Origin: Lachnospiraceae bacterium
GTDB taxonomy: Bacteria; Bacillota; Clostridia; Lachnospirales; Lachnospiraceae
NCBI GenBank assembly: GCA_017469935.1
Contig: JAFUFL010000059.1
Location: 1-43,099, forward strand
Length of the DNA: 43,099 nucleotides
Reading direction: 5' to 3'
Shown: positions 8,509 through 16,777 of the stretch, one piece after another
Layout: the number at the start of each line of letters is the position of its first letter
Position numbering within the stretch: position 1 is the first letter of the stretch
Made by a program: the position numbers and the translations under genes
Notes under the pieces: generated by a model
Told to the model about the DNA's origin: nothing
What the model saw: the letters and a program-made list of their open reading frames with translations, nothing else
Databases searched by the model: none

Positions 8509-8808
8509 TCAGTCGTCCTCCTGCCCCAATCCAAAATACAAAAGCTCATTATATTTTGCATTGGCCTCCTCGGCCTCCTTCTTCTTGATCCACCGCTCCC
8601 GGTCGCTCATAATCGCCAGCATCTCATCGGCGATCTCCTCCGCCGACCGCGGCTTCGCATTGTGCAGATAAGCCGTCATGCGCCGCATCGTCTTCTCCGA
8701 CCCCAGATTTTTGGCAATAACCTGCCCGAACTCCTCCGGATAGCCCATCCTGACGATGGTCCCGATCAACTCGCGATATGCTTCTTTCCATGACTCCGGT
8801 GCACTCAT
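8509..8808 (-). CDS. Conserved-looking hypothetical protein, 99 residues
   Basis: Not recognised. The start ATG at 8808 (MSAPESWKEAYRELIG) is preceded by GGGAGATTGCTG. A TTG two codons earlier is too close to the GGGAG. The protein is soluble, charged and predicted mostly helical: an N-terminal block with VRMGYPEEFGQVIAKNLGSEKTM, then PRSAEEIADEMLAIMSDRERW and a Lys/Glu-rich helix ending NELLYFGLGQEDD. That pattern suggests a small helical adaptor or DNA- or nucleotide-associated factor, but no catalytic motif is visible. A promoter with a 17-nt spacer lies upstream, so it is probably transcribed separately from the signalling locus. It converges with the dehydrogenase gene across the 8400-8451 hairpin. 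Confidence 0.75.
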   Translation of the reverse strand: MSAPESWKEAYRELIGTIVRMGYPEEFGQVIAKNLGSEKTMRRMTAYLHNAKPRSAEEIADEMLAIMSDRERWIKKKEAEEANAKYNELLYFGLGQEDD

Positions 8809-8847
8809 CAGCAATCTCCCACTTAATCGTTGTAAATTACGAAATTC

Positions 8848-8876
8848 CGTATACTTTTCCGATTTTCGACGCCCAA
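8848..8876 (-). promoter_or_regulatory. Promoter for the 99-residue gene
   Basis: Minus strand TTGGGC (8876-8871), 17 nt, TATACG (8853-8848), about 40 nt ahead of the start codon. Confidence 0.45.
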
Positions 8877-9009
8877 AAACAACAAAGGGTTTTCAAACAG
8901 ACATATGAGGTCCCCAAAAAGCGGGCAAAATATCGTTTTCTCCATCTTCTGTCGAAACTCTTTTAAGCTCCTCTTCATCAAACCCCTTCATATTCATAAA
9001 TGGCCTTTT

Positions 9010-9717
9010 TCATCGAACCATTTCATATTCATACGTATCCAGATTTACTTTGACGAGCCCTTCGCCTTCCGCATTATCAAACCAGATCTTGGCAAAGCCG
9101 TCTTCAATCTCAAGCTTTGCAGGCCAATACCAGTCCTCAAATTCTCCGATTCTTTTGAGGGTCTCACCCTCCGTATTGCAAATGAAGAAGGCCGGTCCGT
9201 AATAACCGCACAGCACAATTCGCCCATCCTCCGTAAAAGCACTTTGAATCGACGCCCCCGTGAAATCAGGATTCTGCCACAGCTCCTCTCCATTCTTTAC
9301 ATCCAGCGCGACCACCGTGCCGCTCCAGTTGTAATAATAGACACCGTTCGACAGCCCGATCTCCTGCACCTGCGTAAGCTCCGTCGCGCCGTACTGGCTT
9401 TCCACTTCCTTCTGCCAGACGATTTCGCCATCAGAATTCTTGCAGACAATCTGGGCCACTTCTTTCTGCTCTCCATTCGGATCCCCTTTATAGCCGCTCT
9501 CCATCGTGACGGTATAATTCGCCACATCCGCAGCTTCCTCTTCCGAATGATCCTCGCTTTCCGCCTCGTCGCCCGCTGCCGGACTCGCAGCACTCTCCTC
9601 CACCGGCTTCGCCGCACTCTCTCCCGAAGACGCATTTCCGCCGCCGGAGCCGCACCCCGCCATCGACACAGCCATAATCGCAATCGTTCCGAATAATGCA
9701 ATTTTGTTTCTGATCAT
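9010..9717 (-). CDS. Lipoprotein with PQQ/WD-like repeat region
   Basis: A 235-residue exported lipoprotein. The N-terminus MIRNKIALFGTIAIMAVSMAGC is a signal peptide with lipobox VSMAGC and acylated Cys22. It is followed by a Gly/Ser and then Glu/Ala-rich linker (about 23-65), usual for proteins tethered outside a Gram-positive membrane. The globular part has beta-propeller-like strands: DGEIVWQKEVESQYGATEL, GVYYYNWSGTVVALDVKNGEELWQ, DGRIVLCGYYGPAFFICNTEGETLKRIGE. The pattern of strand, Asp/Gly turn, then VVALDVKNGEELW resembles PQQ-like repeats, though only two to three blades fit the length. No enzymatic residues are evident. RBS CAGGAGGAATGCG precedes the ATG. It lies downstream of the TPR gene across a 126-bp gap with a duplication and may belong to the same locus. 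Confidence 0.85.
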   Translation of the reverse strand: MIRNKIALFGTIAIMAVSMAGCGSGGGNASSGESAAKPVEESAASPAAGDEAESEDHSEEEAADVANYTVTMESGYKGDPNGEQKEVAQIVCKNSDGEIVWQKEVESQYGATELTQVQEIGLSNGVYYYNWSGTVVALDVKNGEELWQNPDFTGASIQSAFTEDGRIVLCGYYGPAFFICNTEGETLKRIGEFEDWYWPAKLEIEDGFAKIWFDNAEGEGLVKVNLDTYEYEMVR

Positions 9718-9755
9718 CGCATTCCTCCTGAGTAAAAAATTCTCTGTAATCCCGA

Positions 9756-9840
9756 AGTTCCTAACGCGCCGCGCCCGACGCGCCCCATCGGCTCCCCAAA
9801 AAAGTTCCTAAACTCGCCGCGCCCGTCGCGCGCCCCATCA
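9756..9840. repeat. Direct duplication, 47-bp period
   Basis: AGTTCCTAACGCGCCGCGCC at 9756 and AGTTCCTAAACTCGCCGCGC at 9803 both run on to CGCCCCATC. They fill the gap between the TPR and lipoprotein genes and look like a tandem slippage product. Confidence 0.7.
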
Positions 9841-9843
9841 ACT

Positions 9844-12800
9844 TCAACTCCCCTTAAAGCTGCGAATTTTTGCCTTCAATGCCGCCCCGCCGGGCGCCTT
9901 CTCATCGACCAGACTGTCCGCCCAATTAATTATATTGGCTGCGTCCGCCGCCTTACCTGCACGCCGCAAAAACTCAGCCAGTTTTATTATAGCCTCAATC
10001 GTATCGGTGCTGTAAAGACACTTATTCTCTTTGTCTCTCTGTAAACAGGCGTTTACGAGCCACCTCTGCATTTTGATCGCCTCTTCACGCTTACCGGACG
10101 CATCCAGCACCATAGCGATCATGTGGAGAGTTGCAATCGTTTCGGAATCATAGGCTCCGAATACTCTCTTCATGATTTCATAGGTCTCTTTGAGCTCTGC
10201 CAGGGACTCGTCATACTGCCTGTTCATTGCCATAGTCGCTGCCAGTTTATATTTTGACTGCAGTGTATCCGGATCTTCCTCTCCCAGAAAATCCTTTTTT
10301 TCTTCATAGATCGCTCTGGCTACTCTCAATGCCTCTCTGTAAAGATTCGACCCAAGAAACATCTTGAATGCATTTTCCTTGTTCTCCAGCACTCTCCTGC
10401 GCATTCTGAAGACTTCTTTCAATGCTTCCTTCGTTTCCGGTGCATCCTCCCCCAGCACTTTCCTCATCTTCGCATATACTATATCCCTCTCAATCTCCAG
10501 TGCCTTATCCTGGTGACCGATTTCAGAGAGCGCGATCGTAAAATCATGCAGCGTCATCAGTGTTTCCGGATCTTCCTCTCCCAGAATCTCATGCTGCAGC
10601 TCATACACGGTTTTCAATATTTTGTGCGCTTCTTCGTAATGCCCGAGCATCAGATGATCGTGCCCGATACCATATTGCGCGAGGAGCGTGTCGGGATCAT
10701 TCTTCCCCAACGTTTTCCTTCTTTCCGCATACAGTTTCGTCTGCACTTTCAGCTCTTCATTAAAGCGGCCCAGTTTCCCCAGAATCGAAGCGAGGTTCTC
10801 CTGCGCCGTCAGCGTCTGCGGCGCACCGGATCCGAAAATTCTCCTCCTCACCACAAAAACTTCTCTTTGATGCCCGAGCGCCTCCTCATACCGCTCCAGG
10901 GCAAACAGCATGCCCGCAAGCCGGTTCTGCGTCATGAGCGTGTCCGGGTCTTCCTCTCCCAGCGCCGCCTTCCTGAGCGCAAGCAATTCCTTCTGGATCC
11001 GCAGCGCCTCCTCGTGCAGCCCCAACTTATCAAGCGTAAAAGCCAGATTACTCTGCGCCCGCAGCGTGTCCGTATTCCGGTCTCCCAGCACCTTCTTTCT
11101 CTTCTCATAGACTACCCGCTGGATTTTCAGCGCGTCCTCATAGAGCCCGAGCATACTCAGCATGGCGGCATAGTTGTTCTGCGCCATCAGCGTCTTGGGA
11201 TCTTCTTCCCCCAGGGCGTGCCGCTCATACGCGCACACCTGCTGATAATAGTCCAGGATCCGGCCCTTCTCCCGCGTGACCTGCATCCTCTGTTCTTCCC
11301 GGGAGATCAAGCTCCACAGCACGTCTTCCGCATCTTCTCCCAAGGCCTTGATCCCCTCAAGGAGCCTGCGGTCGGCCAGTTCCGTCACATGTGCGGCGGC
11401 CGCCTCCATTCCGACTTCCGTCTCCGCCGCTTCATCCCGCAGCATCGACATGGTCAGCTCCGCGGTCCATCGGACCGCATCTTCCGCTTCGGGAATCTCC
11501 CGGAGAATCGCCTCGGCAAATTCGGGTTTCGCGAGCGTATAGCCGTCTCCCGCTTTGCCCTGCTCCGTTCTCAGGATCGGAGACAAATCCAAAAGCATGC
11601 CGGCAAGCCGCTGCGTCACCCTGCCTTCCCCTATGATCGCCCCCAGTGTTTCCATCGTGAGCGGCTCAAAGGCCCCCAAAGTACACACCACCGCGACCAG
11701 CTCCCGCAACCGGACCGCCGCCTTCTCCCCGTAGCTCTCTCCAAGGAACCGCAGGTACTCTGTCACCGCCCGCTCACGGTCCGGCAGTTTCTCCGGCTGG
11801 ATCCCAGCCTCTTGCCAAAAAATTGCCGCTCCCGCACCTTCTCCGCTCGCCTGCAGCAGATCTGACAGCCAGGTTTCCGGCTTAGCCTTTTTGGCGCCGG
11901 CCCGCCTGCCGTCTCCCGGAGATCCGCCCTGCATTCCCGACGCATCCGCCGCCTTACGAAGCCGTTCAAAATACAGCTCCCTGCAAGCCGCCCTTCTCCC
12001 CTCCGCGCAGGACAGATAGTGCGTGCGCGTCTTCGTCCTCTGATTTTCGAAGAGAAAGATCCCGTTTCCTCTCTCCCCGAGCTTTCGAACGATGACAAAA
12101 GGATACAGGCACAGGTCAGCCCCTAGATCCTCGGTCCTCAGATACACTTTGCCGGACAGCGCCGGACTGCAGACTCCGCCCGCGCCCGCCAGGACGGTCT
12201 TCGTCCCGCCTTCTCCCTCTTTGAGATACAGGACCTGCGCCCTGAGCTGCGGATCGACCGCCGTATAGACTTCCTTCAACAGCGCCAAATGCTCTCTGAT
12301 GGCCTCCGCGATCGCCGCGGGCGCCGAAATTCCCGCGGGCGCCGAAATCCCCGCGGGCGCCGAAATCCCCGCGGGCGCCGATTTCAAGGCCAGCGACAGT
12401 TTCATCGCGCCGTATTCGCTTCGCTCCAGCCTGTGTGCCCTGATATCCTCCCGCGCATAGAGCCTGATCAGCTGCTCCAGCGGTATGGAATCCGGCAGCT
12501 GCCCCCCGGCCTTCCTCAGGTTCTTCACCAGCCCGGACGCCAGCTTCGGCCACCTCTGAGCGGTCGCGATCGGCGCCGTCAGTTCGCCGACCATCAATGC
12601 CCCCACGGGCCCTTCAAACTTCCGGGAAACCCACGCGAACGCGAGCAGCGTCTCAAACTTCAGGAGCGTCTCATAGTTATCTTTCAGGCACAACAAAACC
12701 GCATACGGTTTTTTCTCTCTGCACAAATTGCGCAGCCTTCCATACTCGTATGCGATCACAGCCGGATATGCATTTTCCGCATCCGGAATCCACAATGCAG

Positions 12801-12990
12801 GGTCGAGAGCAATCTCTTCCAGCCAATGCACCGGCGCCGAACTATCTTTTGGCTTCTCGCCGGTCTCCGCGGACACCATTTTCGAGCCGCAGAGCGGGCA
12901 GTCAAAAAGAGCGACGCCCTCCAGAAGCTTTATCTTGCTCTCATAAAAATCGCACTGAGGATTCGTACACCTAATGCCGATATATTTCAT
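9844..12990 (-). CDS. Zinc-ribbon / TPR (kinesin-light-chain-like) protein
   Basis: A 1048-residue cytosolic protein without signal peptide or membrane helix. Residues 1-34 hold a CX4C...CX2C zinc ribbon (Cys8, Cys13, Cys31, Cys34). Residues about 50-330 form an unrecognised region with VIAYEYGRLRNLC and LCLYPFVIVRKLGERGNG. An APAGIS repeat of 18 bp per unit interrupts this region. Residues about 400-560 look like a helical or winged-helix block. From about 590 to the end run roughly ten 42-residue TPRs of the kinesin-light-chain type, each with a form of LGEEDPDTL followed by ALRIQKELL-like helices. TPRs mediate protein binding, so a scaffold or target of the upstream kinase is a reasonable inference. 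The layout (sensor region, helical block, TPRs) recalls STAND proteins, but no P-loop was found. The ATG follows AGAGGAAAACGGAA. Confidence 0.88.
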   Translation of the reverse strand: MKYIGIRCTNPQCDFYESKIKLLEGVALFDCPLCGSKMVSAETGEKPKDSSAPVHWLEEIALDPALWIPDAENAYPAVIAYEYGRLRNLCREKKPYAVLLCLKDNYETLLKFETLLAFAWVSRKFEGPVGALMVGELTAPIATAQRWPKLASGLVKNLRKAGGQLPDSIPLEQLIRLYAREDIRAHRLERSEYGAMKLSLALKSAPAGISAPAGISAPAGISAPAAIAEAIREHLALLKEVYTAVDPQLRAQVLYLKEGEGGTKTVLAGAGGVCSPALSGKVYLRTEDLGADLCLYPFVIVRKLGERGNGIFLFENQRTKTRTHYLSCAEGRRAACRELYFERLRKAADASGMQGGSPGDGRRAGAKKAKPETWLSDLLQASGEGAGAAIFWQEAGIQPEKLPDRERAVTEYLRFLGESYGEKAAVRLRELVAVVCTLGAFEPLTMETLGAIIGEGRVTQRLAGMLLDLSPILRTEQGKAGDGYTLAKPEFAEAILREIPEAEDAVRWTAELTMSMLRDEAAETEVGMEAAAAHVTELADRRLLEGIKALGEDAEDVLWSLISREEQRMQVTREKGRILDYYQQVCAYERHALGEEDPKTLMAQNNYAAMLSMLGLYEDALKIQRVVYEKRKKVLGDRNTDTLRAQSNLAFTLDKLGLHEEALRIQKELLALRKAALGEEDPDTLMTQNRLAGMLFALERYEEALGHQREVFVVRRRIFGSGAPQTLTAQENLASILGKLGRFNEELKVQTKLYAERRKTLGKNDPDTLLAQYGIGHDHLMLGHYEEAHKILKTVYELQHEILGEEDPETLMTLHDFTIALSEIGHQDKALEIERDIVYAKMRKVLGEDAPETKEALKEVFRMRRRVLENKENAFKMFLGSNLYREALRVARAIYEEKKDFLGEEDPDTLQSKYKLAATMAMNRQYDESLAELKETYEIMKRVFGAYDSETIATLHMIAMVLDASGKREEAIKMQRWLVNACLQRDKENKCLYSTDTIEAIIKLAEFLRRAGKAADAANIINWADSLVDEKAPGGAALKAKIRSFKGS
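12317..12384. repeat. 18-bp in-frame tandem repeat inside the TPR gene
   Basis: GCGGGCGCCGAAATCCCC is repeated three times plus a partial copy. It encodes APAGIS units on the minus strand. It is a likely slippage-prone, length-variable linker that keeps frame because the unit is a multiple of three. Confidence 0.9.
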
Positions 12991-13008
12991 TTCCGTTTTC
13001 CTCTGAAC

Positions 13009-13030
13009 AGCGGCAGCCGAAGCTGCCGCT
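13009..13030 (-). promoter_or_regulatory. Hairpin directly ahead of the TPR gene RBS
   Basis: AGCGGCAGC and GCTGCCGCT form a perfect 9-bp stem with a TTCG loop on the minus strand, a very stable tetraloop. It lies a few nt upstream of AGAGGAAAACGG. No T run follows, so mRNA processing, stability or translation control fits better than termination. Confidence 0.5.
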
Positions 13031-13126
13031 CACATTTTCCATCACTTTCGTTTTTTCCGCTCTTCTTGCGGGACCGTCGGGCAAACCGCCCTGCCGCCGA
13101 CGCAGAAACGGGAGCTCGTCCCGCCG

Positions 13127-15466
13127 TCACTCTATTACACAATCCGGTATATTCTCTCGGATCCGGCTGATCTGATCACTGCTGATCTTATTCCCGTCGA
13201 GAGAAAGCTCCTTCAGATTGTAAAGGTTCATAACAGCACTGGCATCGCTGATCTCATTTCCGCCCATGTACAGATATTCCAGCTCCGTCAGATCCGACAA
13301 AACACTTATGTCCTCCACGAAGTTGTTATAAAACCACAATTCTCTGAGTTTCGTCAGTCCTGACAGAACACTGATACTGTTGACCTCATTATCACTGAAC
13401 CGTAAGGCAGTGAGCTCCGTCAGATTCATCAGAGGCGCCAGGTTACTTACACGGTTGTCGCTGAACCGCAGAATGGTTAAATTTGTAAGGTTTACCAGCG
13501 GAGATAAGTCCGTCACCTCGTTGCCGCCAAACCGCAGATCCTTCAGGCGCGTCAATCTGCGCACCGCGCTGAGATCGTAAATATAGTTGTCGGTCAAATC
13601 CAGGCCTTCCAGCGCCTCTAACCCCTCTATGGGGCTGATGTCGCGCACATTGTTGTCTCGAACAGAGATATACTGCAGATTGGTTAAGCCCGAAACAGTG
13701 CTGATATCTTCTACACTGTTTCCGTCAAGCTTCAGCACTCTCAGATTCTTAAAGGCAGCCAAATCGGAAATGTCATGGATCTTATCCGAATCCGCCAGGT
13801 CCTTATCCGTCGTCAGATCCAGCGAGGTGATCAGCTCTGCATCTGTCGTCAAAAAATCTTTCGCGTAGTTTCCGGTAATCGATCTCACCTTGGCTTCGAG
13901 CACGGGATCTCTCCACTCAATGGGTGTTCCCTGTTCGGCGCCGACATTCTCTGCTTCCGCGGCAGCTGCGTCTTCTGTCGGAGCCGCAGCAACCGGAGTC
14001 TCCTCCGCCGGGGTCTCCTCCGAGGCAGCTGTTCCCTCCGCCGGTTCTGTTCCCTCCGCCGAATCCGCCGCTTCTATTGAATCGACGCTCTCCGAACTCT
14101 CCACGACTACCTCCTGGGAGTCTCTATTATTCCTGATGCTGCTGATTCTGATCAGTATACCGCCTCCCAGCAGAACAACGGCGGCAAACATCACCGCTAT
14201 AATGATCGGTTTGTTTGATTTCTTCCTCTCTCCGAAAGTGCTGACCATCACCGAAGAGGGTCCCTGTGCGCTGTTTTTGGGAATCGGACCGCGCTGTGGT
14301 CCGCCCATGTAAACTGTATCTCCCTGTGATCCGCGCACGTAAATCTGACCGTTTCGCTCACCGAATGATACGCTGTAAGGTTCCGCCCCCGGCTCATGAA
14401 CCGGACTCTGTGCCGGGCCGCTTCCCGCGCGCTGCGGCGCGGCATTCTGTCCGCCAGCGGCATTCCGCCCGCCGGCGCCATACGGCGCCCCCTGCGGCGC
14501 AGCATTTCCCGCGCCCTGCGGCCCGCCGGCACCATTCCCCTCCTTATTTTTCCCCTCTGCCACATTCCTCAGCGCTTTCTTCATCTCTGTCGCAGTGGCA
14601 AAGCGCTTGCTCGCATCCGGATTACACGCCTTGAGAACCACCTCCGCCATTTCCGGGGAAGCGTTGCAAGGCGCCGGAAGAGGTTCGCCGTCCAGTCTCC
14701 GGTGGTTCGCCGCCTCGACGTCGCGTGGGGAGAGAAGCTTCTTTTCGGTATTCACAAGAGGCAGCCGTCTCTTATTCAGCAGCCAATAGAGAACGATTCC
14801 GAGAGAATAGATGTCTACGGTCGCATCATAGCGGTTCCCTTTGACCACTTCCGGCGCCATATAATTATACGTACCCTTTTGCGAAAGTCCGCTGGTCATG
14901 TTCTCCAGCTTTCTCGCAATTCCGAAGTCGCCGAGTTTATAATCGCCGAATTCGTTGATAAAAATATTGCCCGGCTTGATATCCCGGTGGATCACGTTGC
15001 GCTGTGCGCATCGCTCCAATGCGGAACACATGTCGCATCCAAGCTCGATGACATCACTCTCGGACAAAGTCTTATCGCTGATGTAAGTGTTGAGCGGTGT
15101 GAGCAGCTCCATGCGAATAAAGATATTCCACCCCACCCGGTCGGTTTTCTCGACGACTTTGTAGTCCTCTACGCTTACAATATTTTGGCTCCCTTTAAAT
15201 GATTCCATGATCTGGATCTCATTTGTGAACTCCTCTACTATTTCTTTCAGATACGCTTCGGTGTCGTAGGGGGAAAGACCGGCAGCAAAAAGCGATTCCA
15301 TCTCCGCTTCTTCCTGCGGAATGGAAATCACTTTGATTGCCGAGCGGCTCTCCACATTGTGATCTGTGCGGATCGCCTCATATACAACCCCAAAGGAGCC
15401 GTTGTTAATACGTCTTACGACATGCCACTCCGGCCAGACGCTGCTGAGATCAATATTACTGCTCAT
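13127..15466 (-). CDS. LRR receptor-like serine/threonine protein kinase
   Basis: A 779-residue Hanks-type kinase with an extracellular LRR sensor. Kinase domain about 14-305: Gly loop NNGSFGVVY (21-29), ATP Lys45, HRDIKPGN with catalytic Asp162, DFG 180-182, APE 204-206. A Gly/Ala/Gln-rich cytosolic linker (306-415) follows. One membrane helix is at about 419-441 (PIIIAVMFAAVVLLGGGILI) after KKSNK, giving N-in/C-out topology. Next come a Glu/Ala/Pro-rich stalk (450-512) and nine 22-residue internalin-type LRRs (about 568-770), e.g. LTNLTILRFSDNRVSNLAPL. Bacterial PknB kinases usually carry PASTA repeats, so LRRs here suggest protein or peptide sensing, as in plant receptor kinases but with inverted order. 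The ATG start overlaps the upstream gene by 11 nt, implying translational coupling. The PP2C gene two genes upstream is the likely opposing phosphatase. Confidence 0.94.
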   Translation of the reverse strand: MSSNIDLSSVWPEWHVVRRINNGSFGVVYEAIRTDHNVESRSAIKVISIPQEEAEMESLFAAGLSPYDTEAYLKEIVEEFTNEIQIMESFKGSQNIVSVEDYKVVEKTDRVGWNIFIRMELLTPLNTYISDKTLSESDVIELGCDMCSALERCAQRNVIHRDIKPGNIFINEFGDYKLGDFGIARKLENMTSGLSQKGTYNYMAPEVVKGNRYDATVDIYSLGIVLYWLLNKRRLPLVNTEKKLLSPRDVEAANHRRLDGEPLPAPCNASPEMAEVVLKACNPDASKRFATATEMKKALRNVAEGKNKEGNGAGGPQGAGNAAPQGAPYGAGGRNAAGGQNAAPQRAGSGPAQSPVHEPGAEPYSVSFGERNGQIYVRGSQGDTVYMGGPQRGPIPKNSAQGPSSVMVSTFGERKKSNKPIIIAVMFAAVVLLGGGILIRISSIRNNRDSQEVVVESSESVDSIEAADSAEGTEPAEGTAASEETPAEETPVAAAPTEDAAAAEAENVGAEQGTPIEWRDPVLEAKVRSITGNYAKDFLTTDAELITSLDLTTDKDLADSDKIHDISDLAAFKNLRVLKLDGNSVEDISTVSGLTNLQYISVRDNNVRDISPIEGLEALEGLDLTDNYIYDLSAVRRLTRLKDLRFGGNEVTDLSPLVNLTNLTILRFSDNRVSNLAPLMNLTELTALRFSDNEVNSISVLSGLTKLRELWFYNNFVEDISVLSDLTELEYLYMGGNEISDASAVMNLYNLKELSLDGNKISSDQISRIRENIPDCVIE

Positions 15467-16652
15467 AGGACATCTCCCATACGTCCGCGTACGTTCCCAG
15501 CGGATCCTCTGACAGGATGCACATCAGTACGAAGCATTCATAGGGATTGCTGATATAGAGTTCTCCCAGAAAGCATCTCTTAAGGATTTCGTTTGTCGAT
15601 TCTACAAAAGAATTATATCTTTCCTTCACACTCGGATAATCATCGAGAGTCTGCGAGTAGATGAAAAAGTTCAGCGTGATCAGGTCAAATCGAGTCACCT
15701 CGGTATTGCCTGCCAGGATCTCTCCGGTGTGCTGTCTGCTGAACCGTTTCCCAGCAAACTGGGCGTTCAGTTTGGAAGCTTTGACGGGGGTCAGATTTCC
15801 GTGCCGGTCAAGCGGGATCGCGGAGGAAATCACATGTTCCAGATCGCTCTCCGTGATATCGTCGATCGTATAGTGCCTTTTCGGCCCTTTTCCCTGCTTA
15901 TCTTCCTCATACGTGTTGTAAATATCCGCGACGATCTCCCGCGCCCGCGTATAAAGCTCGTCAAAACACTTTTTTGCCGTCACACTGTGCTGCGGAGTGT
16001 TGTCGTCCGTTTTCAGCTTGGACACAAACGCCATCAGAGCCTCTTCGCTGTTGATGGCCCTCATCGTGTTCCTGGCACCGACGGTGAAATCCGAATATAA
16101 GAGCTTGGCATCGAGCTCGTTCGGAGACGACTCGTTAAAGGTCCGCCACAGCCTCTCAAACGTCGGATAGCCGAATTCGTTCTTGTAGCAGTACCAGCAG
16201 ATCACTTCAAACGGGTTCTTCGCGTTGATTCCCTGCTCCCGAAGCCCCTTCGTCAGGAATTCATTGACGTCTTCGACGCTCATTCCCAGGCCAAAACCCA
16301 GCAAAAACACCACTTTTCGTCTGACGGTCTGCTGGGTGAGCCACCTCTTTGACAAAACAGTGAGGCTCGCCGATGTCGGGTCAAAAGATTGCGGCGTGTT
16401 ATTATCCGAAAAAGCCCCTTTGATAATCTGCTGATATTCCTTCAGCGGAACTTCCTCAAAGGGCTCCTCCAGACAGGCCTGGCGGTAAATATAGCGCTTG
16501 AGGTATTCGCCGAAAGAAATGTACTTTAAATTTTTCTGCAGAGCTGCATAAATCAGGTCGGCATCCCTGTCGAGAAAATATTTGCTGCTCACTGCGTTGT
16601 GCAGGACATCCCATGCTCTAATCGTAAAGTCTGTGCCCCTGTTCTCGTCCAT
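15456..16652 (-). CDS. Unrecognised 398-residue protein in the kinase operon
   Basis: Not recognised. The start ATG at 16652 (MDENRGTDFTIRAWDVLHNA) follows AGAGGAGAAATCAAAGC. A longer frame to 16742 lacks an RBS. The product is soluble with no signal peptide or membrane helix, and predicted mainly helical. Noticeable blocks are FLDRDADLIYAALQKNLKYI, EYLKRYIYRQACLEEPFEEV, RRKVVFLLGFGLGMSVEDVN, FEVICWYCYKNEFGYPTFER and YECFVLMCILSEDPLGTYAD. The Cys-containing CWYCYKNEF and an aromatic-rich C-terminus are unusual. VNEFLTKGLREQGINAKNPF resembles a helix-turn-helix, but this is weak. The gene sits between the PP2C and kinase genes and overlaps the kinase start by 11 nt. It is therefore probably an obligate partner, for example a substrate, adaptor or regulatory subunit of the kinase/phosphatase pair. 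Confidence 0.85.
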   Translation of the reverse strand: MDENRGTDFTIRAWDVLHNAVSSKYFLDRDADLIYAALQKNLKYISFGEYLKRYIYRQACLEEPFEEVPLKEYQQIIKGAFSDNNTPQSFDPTSASLTVLSKRWLTQQTVRRKVVFLLGFGLGMSVEDVNEFLTKGLREQGINAKNPFEVICWYCYKNEFGYPTFERLWRTFNESSPNELDAKLLYSDFTVGARNTMRAINSEEALMAFVSKLKTDDNTPQHSVTAKKCFDELYTRAREIVADIYNTYEEDKQGKGPKRHYTIDDITESDLEHVISSAIPLDRHGNLTPVKASKLNAQFAGKRFSRQHTGEILAGNTEVTRFDLITLNFFIYSQTLDDYPSVKERYNSFVESTNEILKRCFLGELYISNPYECFVLMCILSEDPLGTYADVWEMSYEQ

Positions 16653-16777
16653 GCTTTGATTTCTCCTCTGTTTGATTTTCTGATTTTCTTCTCTCGGCGT
16701 CAACCAGAACATCCCTTGTAACCCCCGGGAAAAAGACAACAAAGCACAGCAAAAGAAGCCCGGATTTGAACCGGTCC

